A DNA stretch of 64,000 bases, taken from assembly GCF_000763905.1 (NCBI RefSeq), contig NZ_JRKN01000007.1, positions 1 to 64,000 on the forward strand, given 5' to 3'. A program made the position numbers and the translations under genes. The notes beneath the pieces were generated by a model, which did not search any database, had not been told where the DNA came from, and worked only from the letters and a program-made list of their open reading frames with translations. Origin of the DNA: Paracoccus halophilus (lineage in GTDB: Bacteria; Pseudomonadota; Alphaproteobacteria; Rhodobacterales; Rhodobacteraceae). This document shows positions 8,642 to 17,305 of this stretch, piece by piece. Within the stretch, counting starts at the first letter, position 1. The number at the start of each line of letters is the position of its first letter.

Positions 8642-11600
8642 TCATTCGGCGGCGACGGGATCGCGTCTTGAGCCTGTCACCGCCCGGGAAGGCAGGTCTA
8701 TCCCGACATACCAGCCGGCCGCATCCCGTCCCGTGCGCGTCGGCAATTGCAGCCCCGAGCAAAGCAGATCGCGCGCGCCGGCCAGTTCCTCCTCGGTCAC
8801 CGGCCGGTTCTGAAATCTGGTGCGGTCGTTATCGGTGATGATCGGATAGACCCGCAGCGAGGGACCGTGACGCATGTCCGGCTGGATGCTCAGGCTCACC
8901 GCCAGCCCCAGGGGCAGGACATCGCGCCGGTTGAACCGCCCCGGCGTGTTCCAGACGAAATTCCCGATATTGAACAGGACCGGGCAGCCGTCGATCACCT
9001 CGGCCGCCTGCGCGATATGGGCGCCGTGGCCGACGATCAGATCGACCCCCGCCGCCACCAGCGCGGCCGCGGTGTCGCGCTGCTTGGTGGTGACCTCTTC
9101 GTAATCAGTGCCCCAATGCGGGAAGGCGACGAAGATCGGGTTGGGCAGAATATCGCGCAGCGTCCGGATATGGCCGGCGACCAGTTCCGGTGAAATCATG
9201 CCGATGCCGCCGCGACAGCCATGCGCATACCAGTTGAAGCGGCGATCATAGCTGCGCCGGTACTCGAAGCCGGCAAAGACGACCAGCGCGCGCTCGGCGC
9301 CGCCGATCCGGAAGCGATGGATGAAGGGATGCCCGGCGGTTTCGGCATCCGACCCCGCGCCGAAAGCCGCGATGCCCGCCTTTTGCAGCCGCGCGAAAGT
9401 TTCGGAAATGCCTTCCTTGCCGCAATCGAGGCTGTGATTATTGGCCAATGTGACCGCGCCGATGCCGGCCTGTTTCAGCGCCGCGACGGTCTGTTCCGGG
9501 TCCGACCAGCCCAAATATTTCTTGTGCCCCTGCAGACCCGGATCGGGTCGCGCGCAGAGCGGCACCTCGAGATTGGCGATGGTCAGGCCGGAGGCGCCAA
9601 GGATGCCGTGGAGATTGGCCAGCGAATAGCCGTGGCCATGCTTGCCCAGCGTTTCCTGCAGCCCGGCCATGCGCGGGTGGTGCATGTAGCTTTCGCCGAA
9701 GCCGACATCGCCCAGGAACAGCACATTGAACGCGCCGTCCTGGGGCATTGCATGCGGCGCGGCGGGGGGGGCGTCGGTGCGCCCGGCGTCGGTGGCCAGT
9801 TGCGGGCCGCCGGTCACGCCGATCGCGGATGTCGCGGCCGCCAATGCGGCCGGGTCGCCGATCGCGATCCTGCGATCACCGGCAATCCGGTCGAGCGCGG
9901 CGAGCATCTGCCGCTCTGCGCCGGCATCGTCAGGCGCGGCGATCACGGCAAGGTCAAGCCGTTCAAGGCCAAGCCCATCGCCGATCAGCTGCGCCGGCGT
10001 GGTCTCGATCAGCGCCGCGTCGATCTCGGTTTCCCATTCCAGCGCGCTCACGCTGTGCAGAAGGTGAACCCCGGGCTCTTCGATGGGGGCTTCGGTTTCA
10101 TAAGGGATCACAAGGCCCAGCCGGACCTGCGCCGCCGTCGCGGCGGCCAGGATCTGGTCGCGCAGCCCCCGCGTCTGATCGGCTTCGCCCAGCAAGGCGA
10201 TGACCGGCATGCGACCGGAGCGTCCCTCGGGGAACAGCATGTCGATGATGGCGGCGGGAATCCGGTCGCCCTTGTCGCCCATGGCGTGAACATGCATGGC
10301 CATGCCGGGACGGCTGTTCACCTCGCAGATCGCGGCGCCGTTTTCCTGCCATGGCACGGATGGATCCCTGGAAATGAAGTCGATCCCGCAGACATCCAGA
10401 CCGACGACGCGGGCCACGCGTTCGGCCAGCTCGCGATTGGCGGGATGCAGGCGATCCGAGGCGTCGAACCCCTCGCCACCGCGCGAGACATTGGATTCGC
10501 GGCGCAGATAGACCTTGTCGCCCTTTTCGGGCACGCTCTGCGGATCCAGCCCCTGCTCGGACAGCAGCGCCAGGGCATCATCGTCGATCTGCATCTGCTT
10601 CAAGACCGACATGCTGCCGCGCAGCCAGGCTTCGCGTTCCGGGCGCAGGTTCTCTTTGGCGACCAGTTCAGTGACCGTCGAAACCCCGTCGCCGGTGATC
10701 TGCGCGGGCTGGCGATGGACGGCGCCGGCGAATGTGCCGTTGACGACCATCAGCCGATACTCCTCGCCCTCGATCAGGCTTTCGATCACCACATGGGGCG
10801 AGATCTTCTGTGCGCGCTCAAAGGCGGCCAGCAGTTGCGTCCTGTCCTGCACGCCGACGGTGACGCCCTTGCCCATATTGCCGTCGCGCGGCTTGACGAC
10901 CACGGGAAAGCCGATATCTCTTGCGAATTTCGCGGCTTTCTTGTCGCTGGTCGTCGCGAGTTGCCGGGCGACGGGCAATCCGGCCTTGCTCAGAATGCTG
11001 TGGGTCATGCTCTTGTCGCGCACCATCGCGCGGTTGATCGAGGCGGTATTGCTCGATTCCGTGCCCTTGACCACATGCGAGTTCCTGCCCAGCCCCAGCC
11101 GGACATAATGCGAGCGGTGCATCACCGACCAGGGAATGCCGCGCCTGACCGCGACCGCGGCCAGGATCAGCGCGTCGGAGGCCGGGGTTTCGGCCCCGGT
11201 GCGCTTCTGCAGCAGCGTGATCTGCTGGCCGAACAGTTCGAACAGCTCATCGGCCTGCTTGCCGTCCAGCATGGCCTGCACCAGGGAAATCGCCGCCTCG
11301 CCGGCGGCAAGACCGACCGCCTCGGCCGCGGTTTCATAAAGCGCGATGCCCAGACGCTCCAGCTCGCCCGGCGCCGTGTCCCGGGCCTTGGACGGCATCT
11401 CGCGCCAGGCGCAGAACCTGATCGGCCAGTAGCAATAGCGTTGCAGCACCAGCGCCACAACCTCGACCACGCCGGCGGCGGGGACCGGCGCCGTCGCATT
11501 GACCAGCCGTCGCCATGCCGGGCAGTCCAGCGCCCCGGGGCGGACGCGGCGGAAGCCGCGCCGCAACTGCCGGATCGCGGCATTGGACACGGTCAGGCCG

Positions 11601-11686
11601 GCCGCGCCTTCGATCTGCAGCCGGATGGCCCTGCGGCGGGTGTGAATATTGCCGGGCTGGAAGAGTTTGTGTTCAACGATCATCAT
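8642..11686 (-). CDS. Cyanophycin-synthetase-like ATP-grasp fused to CapA-type domain
   Basis: 1014-residue multidomain protein, no signal peptide or membrane span. Residues 110-220 resemble the N-terminal part of cyanophycin synthetase (RRGIPWSVMHRSHYVRLGLG). An ATP-grasp domain follows at about 225-490: FPVVVKPRDGNMGKGV (nucleotide loop), CGIDFISRD and CEVNSRPGMAMH (metal ligands), all intact. At 492-625, where CphA begins its Mur-ligase half with a GTNGKTT loop, only GEADQTRGL and a short degenerate stretch remain. After an Ala/Pro linker, residues 653-960 are a CapA (PGA_cap) metallophosphatase-like domain: FLGDVGF, ANLEVPL, LANNHSLDCG, PHWGTDY, GHGAHI. Start ATGATG has AGGAGG 9 bp upstream. 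Last gene of the operon, 33 bp after hlyD. Known: the CphA ATP-grasp half adds Asp to the backbone. Inferred: makes an unbranched poly-amino acid or peptide, with CapA processing it. Confidence 0.85.
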   Translation of the reverse strand: MMIVEHKLFQPGNIHTRRRAIRLQIEGAAGLTVSNAAIRQLRRGFRRVRPGALDCPAWRRLVNATAPVPAAGVVEVVALVLQRYCYWPIRFCAWREMPSKARDTAPGELERLGIALYETAAEAVGLAAGEAAISLVQAMLDGKQADELFELFGQQITLLQKRTGAETPASDALILAAVAVRRGIPWSVMHRSHYVRLGLGRNSHVVKGTESSNTASINRAMVRDKSMTHSILSKAGLPVARQLATTSDKKAAKFARDIGFPVVVKPRDGNMGKGVTVGVQDRTQLLAAFERAQKISPHVVIESLIEGEEYRLMVVNGTFAGAVHRQPAQITGDGVSTVTELVAKENLRPEREAWLRGSMSVLKQMQIDDDALALLSEQGLDPQSVPEKGDKVYLRRESNVSRGGEGFDASDRLHPANRELAERVARVVGLDVCGIDFISRDPSVPWQENGAAICEVNSRPGMAMHVHAMGDKGDRIPAAIIDMLFPEGRSGRMPVIALLGEADQTRGLRDQILAAATAAQVRLGLVIPYETEAPIEEPGVHLLHSVSALEWETEIDAALIETTPAQLIGDGLGLERLDLAVIAAPDDAGAERQMLAALDRIAGDRRIAIGDPAALAAATSAIGVTGGPQLATDAGRTDAPPAAPHAMPQDGAFNVLFLGDVGFGESYMHHPRMAGLQETLGKHGHGYSLANLHGILGASGLTIANLEVPLCARPDPGLQGHKKYLGWSDPEQTVAALKQAGIGAVTLANNHSLDCGKEGISETFARLQKAGIAAFGAGSDAETAGHPFIHRFRIGGAERALVVFAGFEYRRSYDRRFNWYAHGCRGGIGMISPELVAGHIRTLRDILPNPIFVAFPHWGTDYEEVTTKQRDTAAALVAAGVDLIVGHGAHIAQAAEVIDGCPVLFNIGNFVWNTPGRFNRRDVLPLGLAVSLSIQPDMRHGPSLRVYPIITDNDRTRFQNRPVTEEELAGARDLLCSGLQLPTRTGRDAAGWYVGIDLPSRAVTGSRRDPVAAE

Positions 11687-11719
11687 GAAATTGGTCCTCC
11701 TTCGCGAAAGCTCGCGCCT

Positions 11720-13066
11720 TCAACCTTCGCGCATGGCGCGCGACATGAAACGGGTGATGGGTGACAACAGGTAATCCAGCGTGGTCCGGGCGCCGGTATG
11801 GATCATCACCTCGGCGCTCATCCCGGGCTGCATCGGAACGGTGCCCTTTTCGACCTCGGCGCGATCCAGTTCGATGCGCGCGGAATAATAGGCCGCGCCG
11901 GTCTGCGCATCGATCAGCCGGTCCGCCGAGACGGTCTGCACGATGGCCCCGATCGGGATCTGGCTGCGCCGGTTCAGCGCCGACAGCCAGACCTGCGCGT
12001 CCTGACCCTGCGACACCTGGTCGATATCCAGCGGATCGATCGTGGCCTGCACCACCAGCTTGTCGCTGACCGGGACGATATCCATCAGGGGCTGGCCGGC
12101 GGCGATGACGCCCTGCACGGTATGCACTTGCAGCCCGGTCACCACACCCGTCACCGGCGAGCGGATCTCGGTCCGGCCCATGACGTCGCTTGCCGCCGCA
12201 AGCCGCTGGTCAAGCTCATAGGCGCGGGCGCGGCTGGTGCGCAGCTGTTCGACGATCTCGGTCGCGCGGGCATTGCGCAATTCCGAGCGGCGCAGCGCGT
12301 TTTCCTCGATCTTCTGGCGGGCGGTGCCGATGGCGGCGCGATAGCTGGCGATCTCGCCCTGGAGTTCGGCCTGTTCGCGCTGCAATTGCAGCAGGCGCGG
12401 CTTGTCGGTCAGCTTGCGTTCATAAAGGCTGCGCACATCCGATATTTCCTCGTCCAGCAGCGCCAGCCGGCTTTCCGACGAGGCGATCCGTCCCTGAAGC
12501 CCCTCGATCTCGGTTTCCAGACCGGCGGTGCTGCGGCCAAAGATCGCCAGCCGGTCCGCGAGCAGGGTGCGGCGGCTTTCAAAGATGCTTTGCTGGCCGG
12601 CCATGGCGTCCTGCGCGGCCTGATCGCCGATCTTCCGGGTCAACTCCTCGGGAAAGTCGATCTCTGGCGCCTCGCGTTGTTCGGCGAGCAGCCGCGCCTC
12701 GGTCGCGCGGGCCTCGAAATACTGCGCCCGCGCCTCGTTCAGGTTCGAGGCGGGAACCGTATTGCGCAGGCGGATCAGGATCTGGCCGGTCTCGACCTTG
12801 TCGCCTTCGCGAACCAGGATCTGGTCGATGATGCCGCCCTCCAGATGCTGGACCGTGCGGACATTCGTATCGACGCTGACGATTCCGGGCGCGACCACCG
12901 CGCCCTGCAGCGGTGCGGTCGCGGCCCAGGCGTAAAAGGTGCCCAGGAAAACCGCGACAATGCCGAAACCGGCCAGCGTCAGCCCGCGCCCGAAAGGATA
13001 GCCGTCGCCGTCAGCGCCAGCGTCGTTCGTGCGGTCGGGGTCTTGATTGTTCGGGATCTCGGTCAT
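11720..13066 (-). CDS. HlyD/PrtE-family membrane fusion protein of type I secretion
   Basis: 448-residue periplasmic adaptor that links an inner-membrane ABC exporter to a TolC-type outer-membrane channel. One transmembrane helix near residues 28-50 (LTLAGFGIVAVFLGTFYAW), a lipoyl half-motif VQHLEGGIIDQILVREGDKV, a long Gln/Leu/Glu/Arg-rich coiled coil (about 105-300), the second lipoyl half (EIRSPVTGVVTGLQVHTVQG) and a C-terminal beta-barrel ending in the PrtE-type tail PMQPGMSAEVMIHTGART. Start is 2 bp from the ABC transporter stop, so the pair is translationally coupled. No tolC gene is in the window. Confidence 0.92.
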   Translation of the reverse strand: MTEIPNNQDPDRTNDAGADGDGYPFGRGLTLAGFGIVAVFLGTFYAWAATAPLQGAVVAPGIVSVDTNVRTVQHLEGGIIDQILVREGDKVETGQILIRLRNTVPASNLNEARAQYFEARATEARLLAEQREAPEIDFPEELTRKIGDQAAQDAMAGQQSIFESRRTLLADRLAIFGRSTAGLETEIEGLQGRIASSESRLALLDEEISDVRSLYERKLTDKPRLLQLQREQAELQGEIASYRAAIGTARQKIEENALRRSELRNARATEIVEQLRTSRARAYELDQRLAAASDVMGRTEIRSPVTGVVTGLQVHTVQGVIAAGQPLMDIVPVSDKLVVQATIDPLDIDQVSQGQDAQVWLSALNRRSQIPIGAIVQTVSADRLIDAQTGAAYYSARIELDRAEVEKGTVPMQPGMSAEVMIHTGARTTLDYLLSPITRFMSRAMREG

Positions 13067-13068
13067 GG

Positions 13069-14784
13069 TCAGGTCACGCTTCTCAGATGGTCGCGCGCGC
13101 GGATCAGCGTTTCGCGCCCGGTGTTTTCGGTGACTTCATGCGACCGCTTGCCGCCCAGAACCAGAAAGCGGTCGGCCATTCGGGCGATCTGCGCCGAATG
13201 GATGGATTGGGTGACGACGATCGAGGCGCCGCCGCGTTTCAGTTCGGCCAGGGCGTTCTCCATCAGCCGGCGCGAGGCGCTGTCCAGATTGGCCGAGGGC
13301 TCGTCCAGCACCAGGATGCGCGGCCTGCCATAAAAGGCGCGGGCCAGCGCGATGCGCTTGCGCTCGCTGCCCGACATGCCGAAACTGGTGCCGTCGATCA
13401 GCGTGTCGTAACCGTCGGACATCTGGATGATCCGGTCGTGAAAACCGACCATCCGGGCGGCATCCACCACATGGTCGAAATCGCCCTCGCCCATGCGGGC
13501 GATGTTCTCGCGCAGGGTGCCGGTGAACAGTTCGGTATGCTGCGGCAGATAGCCGACCAGCCCCGAGCGGATCTGCGCCGGCAGGCGCGCGATCTCGACA
13601 TCGCCCAGCCTGATCTGGCCCTCGCGTGGCTCGAGCACGCCGACCAGCAGCCGCGACAGCGTGGTCTTGCCGGTGCCCGCCGTGCCGTTCACCACCAGTA
13701 ATTCGCCGGGCGCGATCTGCAGGCTGAGGCGGTTGAAAAGATAGGATCTTTCCCCCGGATAGCGATAGCTCATCTGATCGATGATCAGGGGCGCGGCCGT
13801 GACGCCGACCTGGGCCGAGGCTTCGGCAGCGGGCTCATCCGCCAGGCGCTTCTTGACCGCGGCATAGGCGTTGCGCGTTTCGCGCAGGTTGCGATAGTTG
13901 CTGATCGCGTCATTCGCCAGCGAATAGCCGAAGCCGGCCATGATCCGGGCGGCGAAGATGCCGCCGAAGGTCAGCGATCCGATGACCACCAGCCAGACGC
14001 CCACGGCGATCATCGCGATCCGCAGGAACTGGCCGATACCGCGGCGCAGCGTCTTGAACAGGATATGGCGGTCCTCGACCTGCTGCTTTTCGTCAAGCCG
14101 CGCCGAGGCGGTCCGTCGCCAGCGTTCTGTCAGCGTGCGGGCCATTGAGAATGCGCCGACGCTTTCCTTGTTCTGGCCCGCCGCCTGCACCAGTTCGGAT
14201 TGTTCGCGATAGGCATCGCCCGAGGCGCGCCGGGCATCGCGGGTCAGCGTATCGCTGAGCACCCCGACGACGGCAAGCAGGACCAGCGAGGCAAGGCCGA
14301 TCACGCCCAGAAGTGGATGGATCAGGAAGATGCCCAGAAAGAACAGCGGTGCGAAGAACAGGTCCAGCCATGACACCATCGGCCCCGAGACGAAGCCGCG
14401 CAGCTTTTCGACATAGCCCAGCGAACTGCTGATCTCGGCCGTCTGATCGGCAAGGCGGCTATCCGCCAGCCCCCGGTCCACCATCGGCGGGCCAAAGCGC
14501 CGCTCGATCCAGACGCCCCATCTGACCAGCATGCGCCGCCGCAGCACATCCAGCACCATGCCGCATGCCGTGGCGATCACCACCATGATCGTCAGCATGA
14601 CCAGCGTCTCGATGCTGCGGCTTGCCGGGACCCGGTCCAGCGCCTGGATCAGATAAAGCGGCATGGCGAATTTGAGCAGATTGAAACATGCGGTAAAGAT
14701 CATCACTGCCGCGAGCCCGGGACGGGAAATCCGCCAGGCCGCTGCAAGCGAGGTCTCGGTTCCGGCTTTTCTTCGCTTTGCCAT
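13069..14784 (-). CDS. Type I secretion ABC transporter, PrtD family, with unusual NBD motifs
   Basis: 571-residue half-transporter: about six membrane helices in residues 20-310, then a nucleotide-binding domain. No C39 peptidase domain, as in PrtD. Walker A GTAGTGKT (367-374), Q-loop GYLPQHTELF (411-420), Walker B RILVLDEPS (489-497) with the catalytic Glu, and D-loop SANLD. Two departures: the signature is MSGSERKR (470-477) instead of LSGGQ, and the switch His position reads VVTQS with Gln526. If the other NBD of the dimer is identical, ATP turnover could be altered. Exports a polypeptide or, by inference here, the product of the co-transcribed ATP-grasp enzyme. Lies 108 bp after the upstream P-loop gene. 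Confidence 0.92.
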   Translation of the reverse strand: MAKRRKAGTETSLAAAWRISRPGLAAVMIFTACFNLLKFAMPLYLIQALDRVPASRSIETLVMLTIMVVIATACGMVLDVLRRRMLVRWGVWIERRFGPPMVDRGLADSRLADQTAEISSSLGYVEKLRGFVSGPMVSWLDLFFAPLFFLGIFLIHPLLGVIGLASLVLLAVVGVLSDTLTRDARRASGDAYREQSELVQAAGQNKESVGAFSMARTLTERWRRTASARLDEKQQVEDRHILFKTLRRGIGQFLRIAMIAVGVWLVVIGSLTFGGIFAARIMAGFGYSLANDAISNYRNLRETRNAYAAVKKRLADEPAAEASAQVGVTAAPLIIDQMSYRYPGERSYLFNRLSLQIAPGELLVVNGTAGTGKTTLSRLLVGVLEPREGQIRLGDVEIARLPAQIRSGLVGYLPQHTELFTGTLRENIARMGEGDFDHVVDAARMVGFHDRIIQMSDGYDTLIDGTSFGMSGSERKRIALARAFYGRPRILVLDEPSANLDSASRRLMENALAELKRGGASIVVTQSIHSAQIARMADRFLVLGGKRSHEVTENTGRETLIRARDHLRSVT

Positions 14785-14892
14785 CAGAATGGATCACTCA
14801 AGAACATGTCGTCGTTAATCCCGCGGCTGTCAGCGGGGGCGGATCGGGCCGGGCCGGCGCGCAGAAGGCTGCCGGTCCGGCCACGGGGCACC

Positions 14893-16632
14893 TCATTCGG
14901 CCGCCGCGATCCGCCGACCGGCGGGATCGGCCACTGCGCCGTTCAGCCCGAACTCGAATTCGAGGGCGTCATCAAGCGCCTCATCCTCGTCCGCGAGGGC
15001 CTCGTCGCCGCTCCAGGGGGTGCGCGACCAGGACGGCGCTGGCGCTGCGTCATGGGCCGGAACGCCGTGCAGCCGCGCCGCGTTCAGCAGGTCGCGAATG
15101 TTCAGGGCCAGATCGGACAGATCCTCCTGACCGCGCCGGCCGGGCGCGAGGCTGGACAGCAATCTGGCGATGGCGGTCTCGAATTCGGCGGGGCAGGCAT
15201 CGATCACGGCCTTCACTGCACCGGCGGGTGCCGAGGCCATCCCCAGGAATGGGGGCTCGTAGCCGGCATTCTTGAGCCGCGGGACACGCAATTCGATCAC
15301 GCCGAAATCGGTCACCCATTGCCGCGGGCGCACGCCGTTGCGCCAGTCCCGGCGCTTCTTGTCGCGCTGACCGTAGCCGACCCCGCAGATCCGGTCGGCA
15401 TCGATGTCCATCTGGTGATGCGCCGCGCAGGCCAGGATATCGCGCGCGAGCGAGGTGCCGGACAAGCCGATCCGGCGCGATTCGGTGGCGCTCATCCCGA
15501 CCGGCACCATATTGCCAAGCAGGATACTGTCGGGCACGACCGATTGCGCCAGCGCCTTGAGCGTCGGCCATCGGTCGCCCTTGATCGCGCTGGCTTTGGC
15601 CGCGCGGTCCCGGATCGCGCCCATCAGCGCCCCGTCCTGCAATTCCCAGGGCGAAAAGACGCGCAGCCCGGTCGCGGCCTCCGCCTCGCGCACGCCCAGA
15701 GGCGAGCGGCCAAGCCGGCCGCTGAGCGCCAGCACGTCATGGCCGGCCTCGGTCAGGATATCAAAGCCGTATTTCGCGCCCATCGCATCATAGGCGGCGA
15801 AGACCGTGCCGATGGTGAAATCCATGATGCTGGGGCTGCGGATCAGCTGCGCGGTCTCGAGCTGCTGCAGGCCGTCGGCGATCTCGATCACCGCGACCTC
15901 GCAGCCCTGCGCGGCGGCATGGTTCATCAGGCGGTTGGTCGCGGCCTCGATCTCCGGGATGCTGACCAGATAGGTGCTGGCATGGCCTGCGTCGGTGAAA
16001 TCCAGCGAAATATCAGCGCCCGCGTCACGCACGATCCACATGTCGCCGCCGGCGCCGGTGCCGGTGATCTTCAGCGCCGCCACCTTGTAGCCCATGCGCT
16101 TGAAGCCGCGCACCAGCGAGGTCGCGGTCAGGGTCTTGCCGGCATTCATCGAGGTGCCCAGCGACAGGATCGCCGGGATGGTCGGGGCGAATTCCGGCGC
16201 CTGGACACCGAATTGCATCACATTCAGGCGGTTGCCCTCGGCATCGCCCAGAATGCCCAGCGGCGTGATCCTGGTGGGCGGCTTCATCCGCTGGTGACGC
16301 GACAGTTCGATCGCCGCAAGGCCGCCCGCGGCGACCAGATCGCAGGGCAGCAGATCGGTTCCGATCTGGGCCTCGTACTGGTCGGGGGCGTACCGGTTTC
16401 CAAAGCAGACGATGATCTCGTCGCCCGGAAAAAGATGCGCGCGGCGGCCGTCGAACAATTCAAGCTTGGTTTGTTTTCCAATCTCGTCAATTCGCGCAAG
16501 AGTCAGATCTCCGGGATTGGGGGAAATATCGCCGGAGATAAGCGTCCTGTATGCTTTTTGCGGAACGCGGCGAGTGCTGAACGCTCTTTTCGCCCTAGAG
16601 ATTCGGTTTCTGCCAATCGTGATGCGTTTCAT
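14893..16632 (-). CDS. P-loop NTPase with C-terminal mutator-transposase-like segment
   Basis: 579-residue protein of no family I can name. Residues 1-20 are very basic. Residues 30-145 form a beta-rich domain with CFGNRYAPDQYEAQI and PCDLVAAGG. A P-loop GTSMNAGKT (159-167) begins an NTPase domain with dethiobiotin-synthetase/MobB/DUF1611 character (ALKITGTGAGGD, DFTDAGHAST, VIEIADGLQQLET). Residues about 416-470 (RRDWRNGVRPRQW, TDFGVIELRVPR, GYEPPFL) resemble the N-terminal domain of IS256/mutator transposases, but no transposase catalytic core follows; the tail is acidic. Start ATG 16632 has AGGAGGT 8 bp upstream. First gene of the operon with T1SS and ATP-grasp/CapA genes. Could supply or activate a precursor, or regulate; undecided. 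Confidence 0.8.
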   Translation of the reverse strand: MKRITIGRNRISRAKRAFSTRRVPQKAYRTLISGDISPNPGDLTLARIDEIGKQTKLELFDGRRAHLFPGDEIIVCFGNRYAPDQYEAQIGTDLLPCDLVAAGGLAAIELSRHQRMKPPTRITPLGILGDAEGNRLNVMQFGVQAPEFAPTIPAILSLGTSMNAGKTLTATSLVRGFKRMGYKVAALKITGTGAGGDMWIVRDAGADISLDFTDAGHASTYLVSIPEIEAATNRLMNHAAAQGCEVAVIEIADGLQQLETAQLIRSPSIMDFTIGTVFAAYDAMGAKYGFDILTEAGHDVLALSGRLGRSPLGVREAEAATGLRVFSPWELQDGALMGAIRDRAAKASAIKGDRWPTLKALAQSVVPDSILLGNMVPVGMSATESRRIGLSGTSLARDILACAAHHQMDIDADRICGVGYGQRDKKRRDWRNGVRPRQWVTDFGVIELRVPRLKNAGYEPPFLGMASAPAGAVKAVIDACPAEFETAIARLLSSLAPGRRGQEDLSDLALNIRDLLNAARLHGVPAHDAAPAPSWSRTPWSGDEALADEDEALDDALEFEFGLNGAVADPAGRRIAAAE

Positions 16633-17305
16633 GCCCTAAACCTCCTGGTACAAACCTAATTGGGAAACCCTGGCGCGACGGCCCGCCACGGCTCACACGG
16701 CCATGCTTTTATCGATTAAAATAATCTATTTGCGACAGAAGGTTTTTTCTCAGGGCTGATTCGCATCAGCTCTTGCATCCGGGAAGGCGCAAAATCGTCC
16801 TGATTGAGTTTTATTCCATTGCTGGCGGACGGCCCAGGAAAGGCGGGCGAAAATCTGCTTGTCCTGGGGTGCCGGGCTTGTCTTTTGAGTCTGGGCTTGT
16901 CCCTGCCCGGTCCGGGTTTCCGTGCCGATTCGTTCGTGAAAAAACGCGGCCTTCCAATGATTTCATATATTAATCAGACTTCTGCGGTTCAATTCCATGC
17001 CGTTTTCGGAGCTTGTTGGCAGATTGGCGGCTTCACAAGCGTCCGCGTGGCATCCGCTTTCGCTGCGCGAGGCGGCAGGTGCTTCCTTTCTTTGATAGGC
17101 TGAAAACAGCCGGCGCAAGATCCGTTACCGGCGGCTATTCGCTTATCGAAACCCCCGCGGAAGTTTCAACCTGCGGAGTTGCGATAATCGGAATTGTAAA
17201 GCGATAATAGGAACCGTTCTGCGGGTTATTTCAAACCATCAAGTTCGTTATTAAGTCGAATCGGTTCAGTTATCGCCTGGGTTGACTGGGATCGATTCTC
17301 TTCTC
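16633..17305. other. 673-bp non-coding, AT-richer region
   Basis: Upstream of the secretion/ATP-grasp operon and downstream of the hydrolase gene. Base composition is clearly less GC-rich than the neighbours, with tracts such as ATCGATTAAAATAATC near 16711-16726. Open frames here (for example 16773-16973) have no good RBS, no domain and non-coding composition. It should hold the operon promoter on the minus strand, but I cannot place -35/-10 boxes with confidence. A small RNA or regulator sites would fit. Confidence 0.6.
17181..17208. repeat. Direct repeat GCGATAAT x2, ~two helical turns apart
   Basis: GCGATAAT occurs at 17181-17188 and again at 17201-17208 (20-bp period), and a related inverted copy GTTATCGC lies at about 17269-17276. 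Spacing by about two DNA turns is typical of operator sites bound on one face. No regulator is assigned. Confidence 0.4.

Noticed and set aside
9221..11764. 847-codon plus-strand open frame
   Set aside because: Mirror of the ATP-grasp/CapA gene, which has clear motifs; composition is shadow-like.
15200..15400. Possible IS256-type insertion sequence
   Set aside because: Only the N-terminal-domain-like segment is present, in frame with the NTPase; no DDE core, inverted repeats or target duplication seen.
14806..16659. 617-codon plus-strand open frame
   Set aside because: Antisense to the P-loop gene; no RBS or recognisable motif.
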